NCBI GenBank assembly: GCA_022494885.1
Contig: JAGVSM010004584.1
Coordinates: 1 to 64,000, forward strand
Reading direction: 5' to 3'
Origin: Micrasema longulum
Lineage: Eukaryota; Arthropoda; Insecta; Trichoptera; Brachycentridae
Length of the DNA: 64,000 nucleotides
The stretch's first letter is position 1; every line of letters starts with the position of its first letter. The notes beneath the pieces are model-generated. The model had not been told where the DNA came from. It searched no databases and worked only from the letters and a program-made list of their open reading frames with translations. Made by a program: the position numbers and the translations under genes. Below, one piece after another: positions 44,876 through 55,536 of the stretch.

Positions 44876-45359
44876 ACGATAAACAAAACGTTAATAATAT
44901 GCTGGTTAAACAACCATCGCACATTTTAAACGGCAGCGAAAATCAATTAAAATTATTCATGTGAATAAGATTTTTACGCTAAACCCATGGAATTGCGAAA
45001 CCCTTCATATGCCGGAGGTTCTAAGCTAAAATTGCCATAAGGCTTTTAGTATTGCGAGGCGACGAGGGAAACACTTTATCACTTCCACTTAGTTACGTTT
45101 TGCTTTCCACTTTACTGCTCTATCGTTATAAGTAAGGTACAAGTACCTTCACATGTCGGGCACACGAATAACAGTGGTCCATGTCCACTAATAAATTCAA
45201 AATCTAAAGCCCAACAAGCTACAAAAAGTGGCTTGGTGGGATTTTAGTTTTAGTAAAAATATAACAAGTGAAATTTGTTTTAAATTGTAAAAATGTATAA
45301 TTATACTATTAAATAAAAAACATTTTTTTTTCCTGTGTCCATGAGGATAAAAAATACAA

Positions 45360-45850
45360 TCCTGTGTGTGGAATCAGAATCAGATTGTGTAAGTGTGGTG
45401 TCTTAGCCATTACACCACGGAAGCCACTATAATTTTATTTATTTTTATTAGGTAAACAAACAGTATGTACACATATATTGACAATTTCTTTGTATATTAG
45501 TGTAAAAAAACTCACGCACACACCAAAAAAATTGTTTACACTTAATACAATAATTTAAATTATGTTCAATATAATAAATATAAAAGAAACGAAATGAAAA
45601 AATATGTATATAATAATAAAAATAAAGTTAAATATCTGCTTCTCTCAAAATTTCTATAATTTTAGACCTAAATTTACCTACATTGTCACAAAAAATATCA
45701 GCCTCATTAAATATATTCTTAAATTGGTCGCATATTCTAGGTATTGTAGATTGTTTAAAATAGTTTGTTGACGCGTTTTCAGTGTAAAACAGAAGATTTT
45801 GTCTTGTCGGTCTAGATGGCACACGGAATGGAAGTCTTTCAAGTAGGTTT
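45360..45850 (-). pseudogene. LINE-K ORF2 C-terminus and 3' UTR, next to a tRNA-like scrap
   Basis: A 64-codon frame (45822-45628) reads RPTRQNLLFYTENAS, then DQFKNIFNEADIF, then KFRSKIIEILREADI*. The 3' UTR runs to about 45430 (aggtaaacaaacagtatgta). Positions 45360-45425 hold a minus tRNA-like SINE head (ttacaccacggaagccact). Confidence 0.7.
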
Positions 45851-46110
45851 CATTTTGACTCGATGACTACTCGCTACTAGGTAATCTAAGTTAGTCTGCC
45901 CAGTAATGTTGTGGCTGTCCCGTTTGCTTTCCGTTCTTAAAATTCTGTGTTTGCTTCCATGCAAGGTTGTTTAGTGCTGAAATATTTTTCTGTCTCTGTA
46001 CTGGTACGTAAGCGTAAGACCGATCACCTTTCCTTTATGCAACAGATTATTGAAATACGTTGCATTTGATATTTTAATGCAGTGCCCCGTATGCAGTATT
46101 ATTTTTATTG
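45845..46110 (+). mobile_element. SINE1 copy with degraded upstream module
   Basis: gactcgatgactactcgcta (module) is followed by the degraded head and body (ctggtacgtaagcgtaagac, cgatcacctttcctttatgc) and the 3' block. Confidence 0.7.
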
Positions 46111-46261
46111 ACACGATTTAGAAATGGCGGGAGAATTTACGGAGAAGAGAGCCTAGTAAAGTTGTTTCTCCTTTTAACTCTACCTCCCACTTTATCACCC
46201 CCCGCCTTAACATCTGAACAATAAGAAAATTTCACAGAAATTGCATTGAACCAAAGCTCTA

Positions 46262-46620
46262 ATACTTCTAGTACCATCACGCCATTTCTCCGTAGTGGTA
46301 GGCAGAGGCTCATTCATTCCTAGCTTCTTTTGTGTCTGCTTTTGACATGACCAGACTTAAGTTTTAGATTTATCTGATCATGTCACGTCTTTCACGGTCA
46401 TTCGCGTCCTACGTTTTCATTTTTTCCTGCCATATATATTTGTTTTACCATTATTTCGTCATCCATTCGTTCTACGTGACCAAACCATCTTAGTGGCCCT
46501 TTCTTAATCTTATCAATTACTCCTTTCTCAGGCTCAGATTTCATCATTCGTAACCCTGTCACACATTGATTATCACACATTCGTCTCCTACGCCAGTTCC
46601 ATGTTTCATTTCCTCAAGCC
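46262..46620 (-). pseudogene. LINE-R fragment
   Basis: A 60-codon minus frame gives IDKIKKGPLRWFGHVERMDD, then VKQIYMAGKNENVG. The 3' end is at accatcacgccatttctccg. It is closest to the 2085 copy. Confidence 0.8.
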
Positions 46621-46624
46621 CTGA

Positions 46625-46975
46625 ATATACTTATTTTGAAAGGGTGCGCGCAGGGGTATGATTATTTAAAATGTTGTGGAGTTGGACCGTTGTAATTCTA
46701 TCTATGCCTTTCGCGAGTAAAATATCTGTCGGTATTTTACTCGTGAGATTGTAAGACTTCAAACTATCTGTACAAAAAATCCACACATTACGTCGATTTC
46801 CGGGCGGAACCTGTTGTGGCCGGCGGCGCCTTTTTCTCTCGCAACATGTTGCGGGTCCAGTCTTCTCCGGACAGGATGCTGGGTTCACATCCTGGCCGCG
46901 TAAAGGAAGACTAACTGTCGATTGGCGCGGGTCGATTGGACACGTGGCTCCGTATATGGCCAGAGGAGAACGTCC
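46625..46975 (-). other. GC-rich segment with 85-codon open frame
   Basis: The minus frame 46888-46631 begins MNPASCPEKTGPATCCERKR, is rich in Arg/Pro, and ends HTPARTLSK*. The left end abuts LINE-R. The B-box-like gggttcacatcc at about 46872 hints at a SINE. I do not recognise the protein. It could be part of an unidentified retroelement or chance. Confidence 0.3.
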
Positions 46976-46984
46976 GATATAGAA

Positions 46985-47070
46985 TCAACCGTCATTTCCC
47001 TATCTGCACCTAGTGGCGCATAAGGCACTGCATTGGTTCTTCAATCGCAGCGTATCTAAATCATTATGAT
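46985..47070 (-). mobile_element. SINE1 3' fragment
   Basis: ttccctatctgcacctagtg, gcactgcattggttcttcaa and cgcagcgtatct match the SINE1 3' block inverted. Confidence 0.75.
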
Positions 47071-47119
47071 AAAAACAATACGCGTCTAGATAAATTCCAC
47101 TTTAATTTATTATTCTCAC

Positions 47120-47158
47120 CAGTGACCGGGTCCCATCGTGGCCGACATTGTCAAACTG
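47120..47158 (-). ncRNA. Hammerhead-like motif e
   Basis: The minus strand has CAGT, TTGACAA, helix GTCG/CGAT, GGGA, CCCGGTC, ACTG. Stem I (CAGT/ACTG) is perfect over 4 bp and flanks the core exactly where a hammerhead stem I should. C3, G8 and the GAAA box are mutated. Confidence 0.45.
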
Positions 47159-47194
47159 TTAATTAATTTGTTAATTAATTCATTAGAATGTCTA

Positions 47195-47245
47195 TTAGGT
47201 TCGACGTTCAACTTTTCGTCTCATTGGGACATCATCAGAACATCG
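47195..47245 (-). ncRNA. Hammerhead-like motif f (best core)
   Basis: The minus strand has CTGATGA and GAAA intact, a helix II with GTC/GAC, and AGTTGAACGTC as helix III, with C at position 17 (one mismatch). One extra T precedes helix II. It lies about 80 bp from motif e in the same orientation. Confidence 0.5.
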
Positions 47246-47249
47246 CTAA

Positions 47250-47840
47250 CAGTTAAATATGTACACACACAAATAAACAGGACATGAAGATTACAGGACA
47301 TTAATCAACACCTCCAAGAGGCATAACATGTAATAATATTATGTACTGTCGTAGTATGTAACTTTCCACTTCCGTTTGCGGTTATTTCAATTAACCAGTG
47401 TTAATTAATGCTAATATTTTCTTACTTTATTTCAGTTTATAAATATACTTGTGTTAATAATTAATAGTTTTATTTTGATAGGTACAGTTTACTCCGAAAT
47501 TAAGTTTTTATAAAATTATAGTTTCAAAGTAACTAACACATATCGAACGTACGTTTTATTGCATTTTCGCAATGACGACGTTATGCAACGAACCAACCTT
47601 TGTGAGGTCGAAAATCATAACGTCACACGTTACAAGAGTGACGCTCTTATTTATCGTGGCAAAAAATACTTTTAATTGAATGAGTGGGTAAATTGCAGAA
47701 TCTTCATATTATTTACTAAAAAGCGCCGTAAAATGTATGCCCATGACTAATTTTATGTAATTTATCACCCAGTGATAAAATGGAGTTGCACAGTTCAGAT
47801 TATTTTAGAGATAAACAACAACCTCAAAACTACGTTTTTA
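47250..47840. other. Anonymous DNA
   Basis: Nothing is recognised. Confidence 0.35.
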
Positions 47841-47841
47841 T

Positions 47842-48120
47842 TCATAATTTTCCTTTTCACACCCAGGGGTGCAAAGGGCACTACATTTGTAAACCAAATG
47901 CAGCGTATTTGATCATCTGTTACATGAAGGTGAGGTGATCGGTTCTACGCTCCAGGTAGTTCAGGAACAATGAAATATTGCAGTTTAAACAAAATTAAAA
48001 ATTGAAATTTTACGTTTACCCTGCCAGGAATCGAACCTGGGATCTAATTCAGGATTTTTACTTGAACCCAGCTATCGAGTCGAAAACGATTGTCCAGAAT
48101 TCTGGTTCTATTTTACACAC
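47842..48120 (-). mobile_element. SINE1 copy with upstream module, head deleted
   Basis: The 3' block, body (catgaaggtgaggtgatcgg) and B box (ggaatcgaacctgggatct) are followed by tatcgagtcgaaaacgatt and ccagaattctggttct, the inverted upstream module. The A-box half of the head is missing. Confidence 0.75.
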
Positions 48121-48179
48121 AGAACTGTATTTTTTCCGAAATGTTGTTACCTTTAAATTAACAGCATTTTTTACTCCAA

Positions 48180-48565
48180 TATAAAAAATACATTTTTCAA
48201 CAGACCCTGAATCTATAATATGGCATATAATTAACCGCAGTACAAAAGTACCTGCGTAATTCCTAACTGGAAATCCATCACTGACTATCGTTACAAACTT
48301 GGTAATCTTCATTCCTGCTTCTTTCTTCAGCTCATAATAGTCGACGCGTTCCATTTTTTGCTCTGAGATTTCCCTGCGTCTTCCGCTGGTCTGGTCCAGC
48401 GAGGTACGAGCGTGCCACTCAGGAAGTGTTTTTATGCCTTTCTGAATCTACTCCAGCATCCTGTATGAAACTGTAACTTGCCCTATATGGAGTGATACTC
48501 GTAAATCTTCATCTGTAAGTTCTTCTACTTCTTCCGTTATTTCCAAACAGTGTTACAAGAATAAT
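48180..48565 (-). other. Unidentified open region, one stop in about 125 codons
   Basis: The minus frame reads CLEITEEVEELTDEDLRVSL, then HIGQVTVSYRMLE, a stop, then IQKGIKTLPEWHARTSLDQ, SGRRREISEQK, and MERVDYYELKKEAGM and onward. The composition is protein-like (acidic, then basic, few homopolymers), unlike the surroundings. No family is recognised. It may be a decayed exon or an unknown transposon ORF. Confidence 0.35.
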
Positions 48566-48949
48566 AAATAGTTATCATTGATTCTTCCATTCATTTGAAT
48601 GTGACTATCATCGATTTTACCATGATTTCATTTAATGAGTGGCTGTGATAGTTTTTGCATACGAGCCATACATCTTCAAACTGGTTTTTCATTAATTAGG
48701 TTGCATTTCAATACAAAAATATGCGTACGCTAAAACTGAACTAAGGATTGACAATAGTTAGAAATATTTTTTAACTAAGGCTGTTGTCATTTTTAAAAGA
48801 TTATTTCTTTAAATGTAAATACATGTAAATAGTAAATACCCAGACTACAAAGTTCGTGATAGAACTGTAGATTGGTAAAACTGTCTCTTGTCAAAATCAA
48901 TCTCATGATTACAGGTTTTTTTTTCATTTCATGTTCATTTTCAATATTC

Positions 48950-49060
48950 AAATTAATGCGTGGCGCAGTTGGTTAGACTTCCAACTACGAAACTGGCGTC
49001 GCGACTACGGTTTCCGCAAGTTGCAAGTAAAAATTCCAAGAAACATTTTTTTCTAATGAT
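48950..49060 (+). mobile_element. SINE-B copy (tRNA-like)
   Basis: A clear A box tggcgcagttggttag is followed by gaaactggcgtcgcg, a degraded B box and agttgcaag. It matches 34358-34440 inverted. Confidence 0.7.
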
Positions 49061-49167
49061 GTCTGGGTATTGTGGTGTATTTTTCATCACATCCTTCCAC
49101 CTCCTTTCTTTCGCACCTGCTGACAAGCCTCTAAAAAAGAGACTTAGAGGATCCTTAAAAATAAGTA

Positions 49168-49640
49168 GTTATGAAATGGAACGCGTTACACTCAAACGAC
49201 GCTTGCAAGTTGTGAAAATTTATTCTGAAAATCAGTGTTCAGTTCGGCAAACGCATTGGGCTCTTCGTGAAACTACGAATTCACTGCGTGACAAGTTTGA
49301 CGACAGCCGTTTCCAGAAATCGTCCTGTTAATTAGCCTCCATGATCCTGTGATTTGACGCCTGTTGATTATTTCCAATGGGCCTACGTTAAGTCTACGAA
49401 TACAAATCACCAACTCTTGAAGCATTGGAAGTCAATACAACATGTAAAATAATGGTAGATTTGTTAGAAAAGGTGGCCAAAATTGGACTGACAGAATGCA
49501 CAACGTAACTGTTTGTCGCACGGTACGTTTTTTGTCAAACATATAATTTTTTTTTTTAATTGTGTACATATTTTAATTCTCTTGAACACAAAAAAAACGA
49601 ACTCATTCCAATATTTTGATACTTTTATTTAACTTTAGTC
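49168..49640 (+). mobile_element. mariner-like element, deleted sibling of 37943-39376
   Basis: The N-terminal segment MERVTLKRRLQVVKIYSEN (49176 on) reaches WALRETTNSLRDKF and then joins directly to the C-terminal region (DLTPVDYFQWAYVKS-like, read across breaks; the LEALE block is conserved). The same junction is present at about 38170. No full transposase could be made. Terminal repeats are not clearly preserved here. Confidence 0.7.
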
Positions 49641-49649
49641 TTCTCATAG

Positions 49650-50185
49650 ACTGATTAAAGTGATCACTTTTCTCACTGCGTAGCATCCACCATTTTGACT
49701 GTGTTAACCTGTAATTAACGAAGGAGAGAGGCGCCACAACGGATTTTATCTCATGTTCTTGCTTCTTGTTTTTGCTGTCTACGAATTTTCGCAATAACTA
49801 TTCAATGAATGAAATAAAACACGATAATCTAATTCAAATCTTGCGCAACTGCGCCATTATGTCATGACTCGATACAGACAAAGCTACAATTATCTAGACG
49901 TGCATACGTTTTAATTTATAAACTAATAACAGTAATACCCCAACGTACTTGGCAACTAAATTGATACAAATTTATAACTATCTACTAACTAGTAACTGCA
50001 ATATGCCCGCGTTCTAACAGAATCATCGCTACATCAAATCGTAAAAGCGCGTATGCACTAGCGTCAAAATAAATAAATAACTCTGAATTTTTTATGTACT
50101 TTTATAGACAGACAAAATAACATTACTAGGCCAGCAATCCTTTATAATTTACAACATCTATCCACAGCATGCGAGTTACAAAAAT
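49650..50185. other. Anonymous DNA
   Basis: Nothing is recognised. Confidence 0.35.
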
Positions 50186-50189
50186 TATA

Positions 50190-50285
50190 ATATTCATCCC
50201 TTCCTTATCCGCACCTAATGGTGCATAGTGGCACTTCGTTGGTACTTCAAAAACGGCTTATCTGGATCCTTATTTGTCAAATAAA
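50190..50285 (-). mobile_element. SINE1 3' fragment
   Basis: cttatccgcacctaatggtg and cttatctggatccttatttg are the inverted SINE1 3' block. Confidence 0.75.
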
Positions 50286-50744
50286 TCGTAATATTTAGAA
50301 ACCTCGAAAGTCAATGGAAGTCTTTGGGATCTTCGAGAAAAAAACATTTGCGTTCATGTTTTATTAAAGCATACTTTTTTATGTTCCGATTTTATTTTTA
50401 AAAATGACCATTATTATTTATCAAACAGTAAGATGGTTAAGGGAATTTGAATATAAATTTATTATTTTTTTTGCACCTTGACTTGTAATATTTAGTTTAT
50501 TACTATAGGTTAATACCTATAGGGTTTCTAAAAATTACAAAACATATGAAAGGCATAATGGAAAAATTATCTAGGGTAATAGCAATGAAGCTTTTTTTCG
50601 AGTCTCCAAAAATATAATAATGAAAAATACTTACCGCACATATGTTTTATTTCTTATGTAACAGGTTCGCAGTAAACTCAATGGGTGGTTTGATTTTCGT
50701 TGCATTATATTTTTTTATTATTTTAATTTATTTAATTCCAGTCG

Positions 50745-50830
50745 AACGCACTAACCGTACACCATGAGACCGACTAATCTTCACTTGATTTACATTTGCA
50801 GAATTTTGACCTGAGTAGCCACTAATTAAA
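50745..50830 (-). mobile_element. SINE1 head plus upstream module
   Basis: The reverse complement gives tagtggctactcaggtcaaa (module), then gtcggtctcatggtgtacgg (A-box half). It is truncated before the B box. Confidence 0.6.
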
Positions 50831-51099
50831 TATGAAATAACAAATAAAATAATGTAACAAATATCAATTCACCCTAATTTGTCCGTATCATAGCTCTAGT
50901 TTCGTTCTGATCTTCTAGCCGATATGTTTATTAGAAAGTTATAGAAATAATAATTCATCTTAGTTGAATGAAATTATCTAGCATCAAATCTCTTTCGGTA
51001 TCAGGTCCATTGCATCACAAAATTTTACGAATCGAATATTACAGTTCGCTACCGCAACTTATCTAGTATATTCAGATGCCAATCAATCAATCGATAATT

Positions 51100-51475
51100 T
51101 ACTGTATTTATTTATTTATACATACTATCATATAACATTATCATATTACATTATTTATTTATACATATTACCATATTTGTACACTTTACCTAGCTAACAT
51201 TGGTACATACCCCGTTCCAAACTAGGCAATTACATTTTAATACATAATAATAATTTACAAGTTAAAAGAAAGAACAGACAAATAAAATATAAACTTACTT
51301 TTATACACATATTGATACATCTACATATATATAAACATACATATATGTGTATATTCATACAAATATACATACATACATACACACATACATACACACATAT
51401 ATATATCCATGCGCATACGCATACATACATACATACATACATACATACATACATACATAAAATATACAAAATTTA
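51100..51475 (-). repeat. LINE-like 3' UTR with TACA/CATA microsatellites
   Basis: Tttatttatttatacatac-type starts appear twice (51107 and 51153). A-rich plus-strand sequence and CATA arrays (51361-51382 and 51420-51458) follow. No ORF end is recognised. The 79-codon frame here is a microsatellite artefact. Confidence 0.5.
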
Positions 51476-51779
51476 ATGAATATGTGCGAAACTTCATTGT
51501 CTTTTGTATTTTTTTATAATTCTTTATTTTTATATTTCATTTTCATCCAGTACGAAACTCCAATTCGCGGCATGCATCAACCTCCCTGGCTCCCTACGAA
51601 GGTATTCATGTTTTTTTTGCTGGATCTTGGTTTTAAAATAATTCACAAAACTCGATTATCAATATGGTATTTATATTGGGCGGTAACTTAAGTTGTGGTC
51701 GGTTTTTTCAAAATTTATAAAAACGAGCACCAAAAGCAAAAAATATGTCAAAGGTTTTGATACAAATCAACTACAGTAT

Positions 51780-52480
51780 ATTTATTTATGCTTTATTAAG
51801 TTAGTTCATAACATCTTAAGAACTAATATAAACTTTTAATGACAACGTCACAAGTAACAATTTTTTTATCAAAATTTCTCAATTACATATTTTTCAAATA
51901 AATTTTAAATATTTTTTTTTTCTATTTCCTTTATTTTTTCAGGTAACTCATTGTACAGCTTCAATCCCCTGTACAGTGAGTTTTGAGAATCTGTTTTTTT
52001 TCCTCATTGGTAATCTTATCTTTTTTTTACCCCTTGTTTCATATGTATGACATTGTTGGTTAAATTTTATTATTGTTTTTATTTTGTTCATCCCCTTAAT
52101 TATTTTATGCATAAAAATTTCCTGATTATATTTAATTTGTTGCTTTACTGTGAGCAAGCCAATTTCTTTGTGCATTCTTTCTACATTAGAATATATATAT
52201 TTTTTTTAGTATAATCCTCATTGCCTTATTTGAAGAATTTGTATATTTTGAATTTCTCCTTCATTACAAAAAAAAGAATGGAAGAACAGTAATTAATGTT
52301 TGGACATATTACTGTTTTATAAATAAGAATACTACTTTTTAAATCTATTACATTTCGTAATCTTCCCATATATATATTTTTTTTAATTGTTTTTGTTACA
52401 TATTGTAGAGAGTGGAGATGCTATGAATTACTGACCAATTTCTTGTAAGATGATCAAGGAGAATACATTTCTATCTTATA
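51780..52480 (-). pseudogene. LINE-Q ORF2 C-terminal fragment
   Basis: The minus strand reads LIYKTVICPNINYCSSILFF near 52370-52300, then frame 52175-51948 (MHKEIGLLTVKQQIKYNQE, then QCHTYETRGKKKIRLP). A frameshift leads to GLKLYNELPEKIKEIEKKNI*. This is CR1/jockey-like. Several frame breaks show decay. Confidence 0.8.
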
Positions 52481-52489
52481 TACAGAAAA

Positions 52490-53245
52490 GTATTATTATT
52501 TTTTATATCAAAACATCCCCAGTACACGTACTTCTTAGATACAAAAATTCTTCTTTCTAAAAAAATGTGTGTTTTTCATTGAAAAAAAGAATCCTTGAAT
52601 AAAATTGCTTCTTTCACATAACCTCGTTCTTACACTTAAAAAGTTGCAATTTTAGCAAATAAAATCTTAAAAACATGGCGTCAAATAAAATAAATGCATC
52701 GTTATTGGCAGTTTTATTTCGAAAGCAGTAATTTGGTTACGAACCGCACTTAATTAACTACTGATTTAATATCAATGCTTCTGCGATATGACTTTGACTT
52801 CGATAGTGGTTTCGTCAAAATATCGCATAAAACTACGGAAATCAAATGAATTAAATTATTTTATTGAACATGCGCATTTACTGCAAATTCTCATTATTTT
52901 TATTAACTTATTTAAAGTGAGTACGGTGTTTATTAAAAAGGCTTTTTAGTATATCTTTCACTGCACTACAATGCGGACTTTTTCCCAGAAAATACAACGC
53001 GCGAAATTATATTTTTCTATCATAATCATTAGATTCGAGGTTTTCATTTTAAAAAACATTAAAATTAGTCAAAAAATTGTATAAGCTTGGTTTAATTATT
53101 ATTTTAGTTCTCATTTTATGAAAAAAAGACTGCCTTAAAAAAAAACTTTAACCAAAAAAAAGAAAGGCATTAAAATTTATATTACATCTTGGTTATAGTT
53201 CGAAATTTTGTTTTTTGTAAATATAATGCTTTTCATATTGAAATT
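52490..53245. other. Anonymous AT-rich DNA
   Basis: Nothing is recognised. Confidence 0.4.
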
Positions 53246-53252
53246 TATTTTA

Positions 53253-53510
53253 ACAGAGAGGGAAAATATTGTTGAGAAGGGAATATGGAGGTCTAGGCAT
53301 TTAAAAGGCTTTTGACAAGTCATTGGCTAGTTTAAGTGGCCACTTTACACACTGTGTAACATTCACTATTCTACCCATGTTTAAACATCCACATTTCCTC
53401 AACTCTTCCATCTATTGACTTTTGTAAAGTAAAGGAGCTGAAACCTTTATTATGTGGGTGAGATTCATCCGGCTGAACCAAATCACCTACTAGGCAAAGC
53501 CTGAAAACAA
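53253..53510 (-). mobile_element. S2 copy
   Basis: aacagagagggaaaatattg, cacactgtgtaacattca, cctcaactcttccatctatt and ctttattatgtgggtgagat are S2 blocks inverted, collinear with 733-1085. Confidence 0.85.
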
Positions 53511-54000
53511 TTTATTTTGCAATTTATTTTTCAATGTTTTTCTTTTGCAATCTATTTTTATCTGACATTTTAATTTTGTAGTGTTTTTAAATATGCGCTT
53601 CTTTTGACTACCATAAAAACCCCATCTATTAAGTTTTTATATTCTTTGAATTATATTGATAATAATCGATTTATTCTTTTTGATCTTTTTTCGCGGCCCC
53701 GAGTAAATAAGAGCTCTTTTTTATGATTACCTTTCGTGTTGACTCCCGATCCTTTTTACTCGGTTTGAGACATTATTAGATTGATTAAAAGTAATGTGTA
53801 GAGTCTAGACCGCATTTAAGAACTCCATTTCGGGTGCTCGAATCGCGGAAGTCTCGAATTATGAAGTATTAAAATTGATTTAGAAGGTTATAATCCACTT
53901 AAGATGGCCGAGTATGAAGAAAGTAACTCAATATTGCTACTTTCAAACCAATCCGTGTTTTGTCTGCGTATATCAATTCACGTAATGAAGGCCCATATAT

Positions 54001-54400
54001 ATATTTATTTATTTATTGACACTTTATATACATATACAATAAATATACATATAAGGGCGGGCATATTGCCTTAAGGCAATTTCTTCCTACCTACCCAAAC
54101 CGTTTAGTTTGAGAAAATTATAAATATATGGACATATTGAATCTTACAATTTTATACAAAAATTAAAAGCAAAGATTAACAAAAATAAATATATGAATAA
54201 AAAAAAAATAACACTTTACTATGAAGAGAGGAGAGGGGATGGGAAGGAAAGAAGAAGGATAAAGGAACAATTTAAATATTTAGATAGTGACATTTCAATC
54301 TTGACTTAAATGTAAATAAAGAAGGGGCGTCTCTAACATTAGTGGGTAGATTATTCCACAATCGAGCGGCTACTACTGTGAAAGAGGTTTTCCTCACCAA
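54001..54400 (-). pseudogene. CR1/jockey-like ORF2 C-terminus and 3' UTR
   Basis: The minus frame from 54400 to the stop at 54274-54272 reads TSFTVVAARLWNNLPTNVRD, then SLFTFKSRLKCHYLNI*. This is the conserved (A)ARLWN.LP...R....S...FK..L end. The 3' UTR contains the palindrome ttgccttaaggcaa and ends in (TAAA)n at about 54001-54020. Confidence 0.85.
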
Positions 54401-54638
54401 TTATTCTAAAAAAGATTATTATAATTCTCTTTTTTAAGAATATTCGTTTTTATTTTTTTCTGTATAATTTAGGGTAATTTTTCATTAGCTTATCAACTAA
54501 TAAGTTCAAATGTATTTCCTAATAACTAAATTAGTTCCCATGTAGGTTTTTATAAATTTCAAATATCGACGCTGGAAAGGAAAAATACCGAGCGTCATGT
54601 AGCAACTTTACAGAAGAGCCAAATAAAGTATATATTTT

Positions 54639-55020
54639 TACAATATTTGAGTTTGACAAAAGACTGGACCAGTCTTTTGTCTACAAGCATTTGGACAAAC
54701 TCAAATATTGTAATAAAACCAACTGGTCCAAGAAGATGTTTGAAAATTGGAAAATTGTTTTTAAGCGTTGCCTAGTATGTCAAATAATTAAGTCAAATGA
54801 ATCTCTTCACAACAATAAAGGTTTCAGCTCTTTAACTTCACTTATATCAACAAATGGATGAATTGAAGATATATGGATGTTGAAACATAGGCAAAATGGT
54901 GAATGTTACACAGTGTGTAAAGTGGCCACTTAAACCAGCCAATGACAGGTCATAAGCCCTGTATATGCCTAGACTTCCATATTCCCTACTTTAAGGTTTT
55001 CTCCATCCCTGTTGTAATTT
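54639..55020 (+). mobile_element. S2 copy with inverted 5' end
   Basis: At the 5' end, tacaatatttgagtttg (54639) and caaactcaaatattgta (54696) are inverted around a palindrome acaaaagactgg/ccagtcttttgt. The rest is collinear with 733-1085 to the 3' block. Confidence 0.85.
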
Positions 55021-55136
55021 GTATATTTTTTTGATGAAAGTTTTTGTTTTCTATTATATGGTTAAAAACATTAACTCCTAATTCTTTAGAAACAAAGAAA
55101 AAATTTATTGGACCTCCACGCCAAATTAGAATAACA

Positions 55137-55402
55137 TACATCATTATCATTCCCTTTCCGCACCTAATGGTGCATAGGGCACTGCATTGAAACACCAATT
55201 GCAGCGTATCTTGATCATTTTTGTTACCTGAAGGTAAAATGATCAGTCTTACGCTTCAGGTAACAGTCCAGAGACTATGAAATATTCCAGTGTGGAAACA
55301 CCCTTTTAAATAAATATTTCATATCAACCATGGCGGGAATCAAACCCGAAACCTCTGCATGGTAGGCAAACGCGCTGACCATTACACCACGAGGCCGACT
55401 TG
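55137..55402 (-). mobile_element. SINE1 copy, best preserved
   Basis: It is complete from 3' block (ccctttccgcacctaatggt) to head (gcgggaatcaaacccgaaac, ccattacaccacgaggccga). Further left, 55040-55136 is shared with the flank of the 57283 copy. Confidence 0.85.
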
Positions 55403-55536
55403 GTTTCTTTGATTGCAATAAAATTACCTTCTTAGTTTTATTTCGGATAAAAGGTTGAAATGATTTTTAGTTAGCGATTGGTAAAATAATATTTTTAAAT
55501 GAATCGGCATTCACTTCGTAACACTTCATTATAAAT

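Noticed and set aside
51230..51469. 79-codon Tyr/Cys/Val-rich frame
   Set aside because: Created by CATA/TACA microsatellite sequence.
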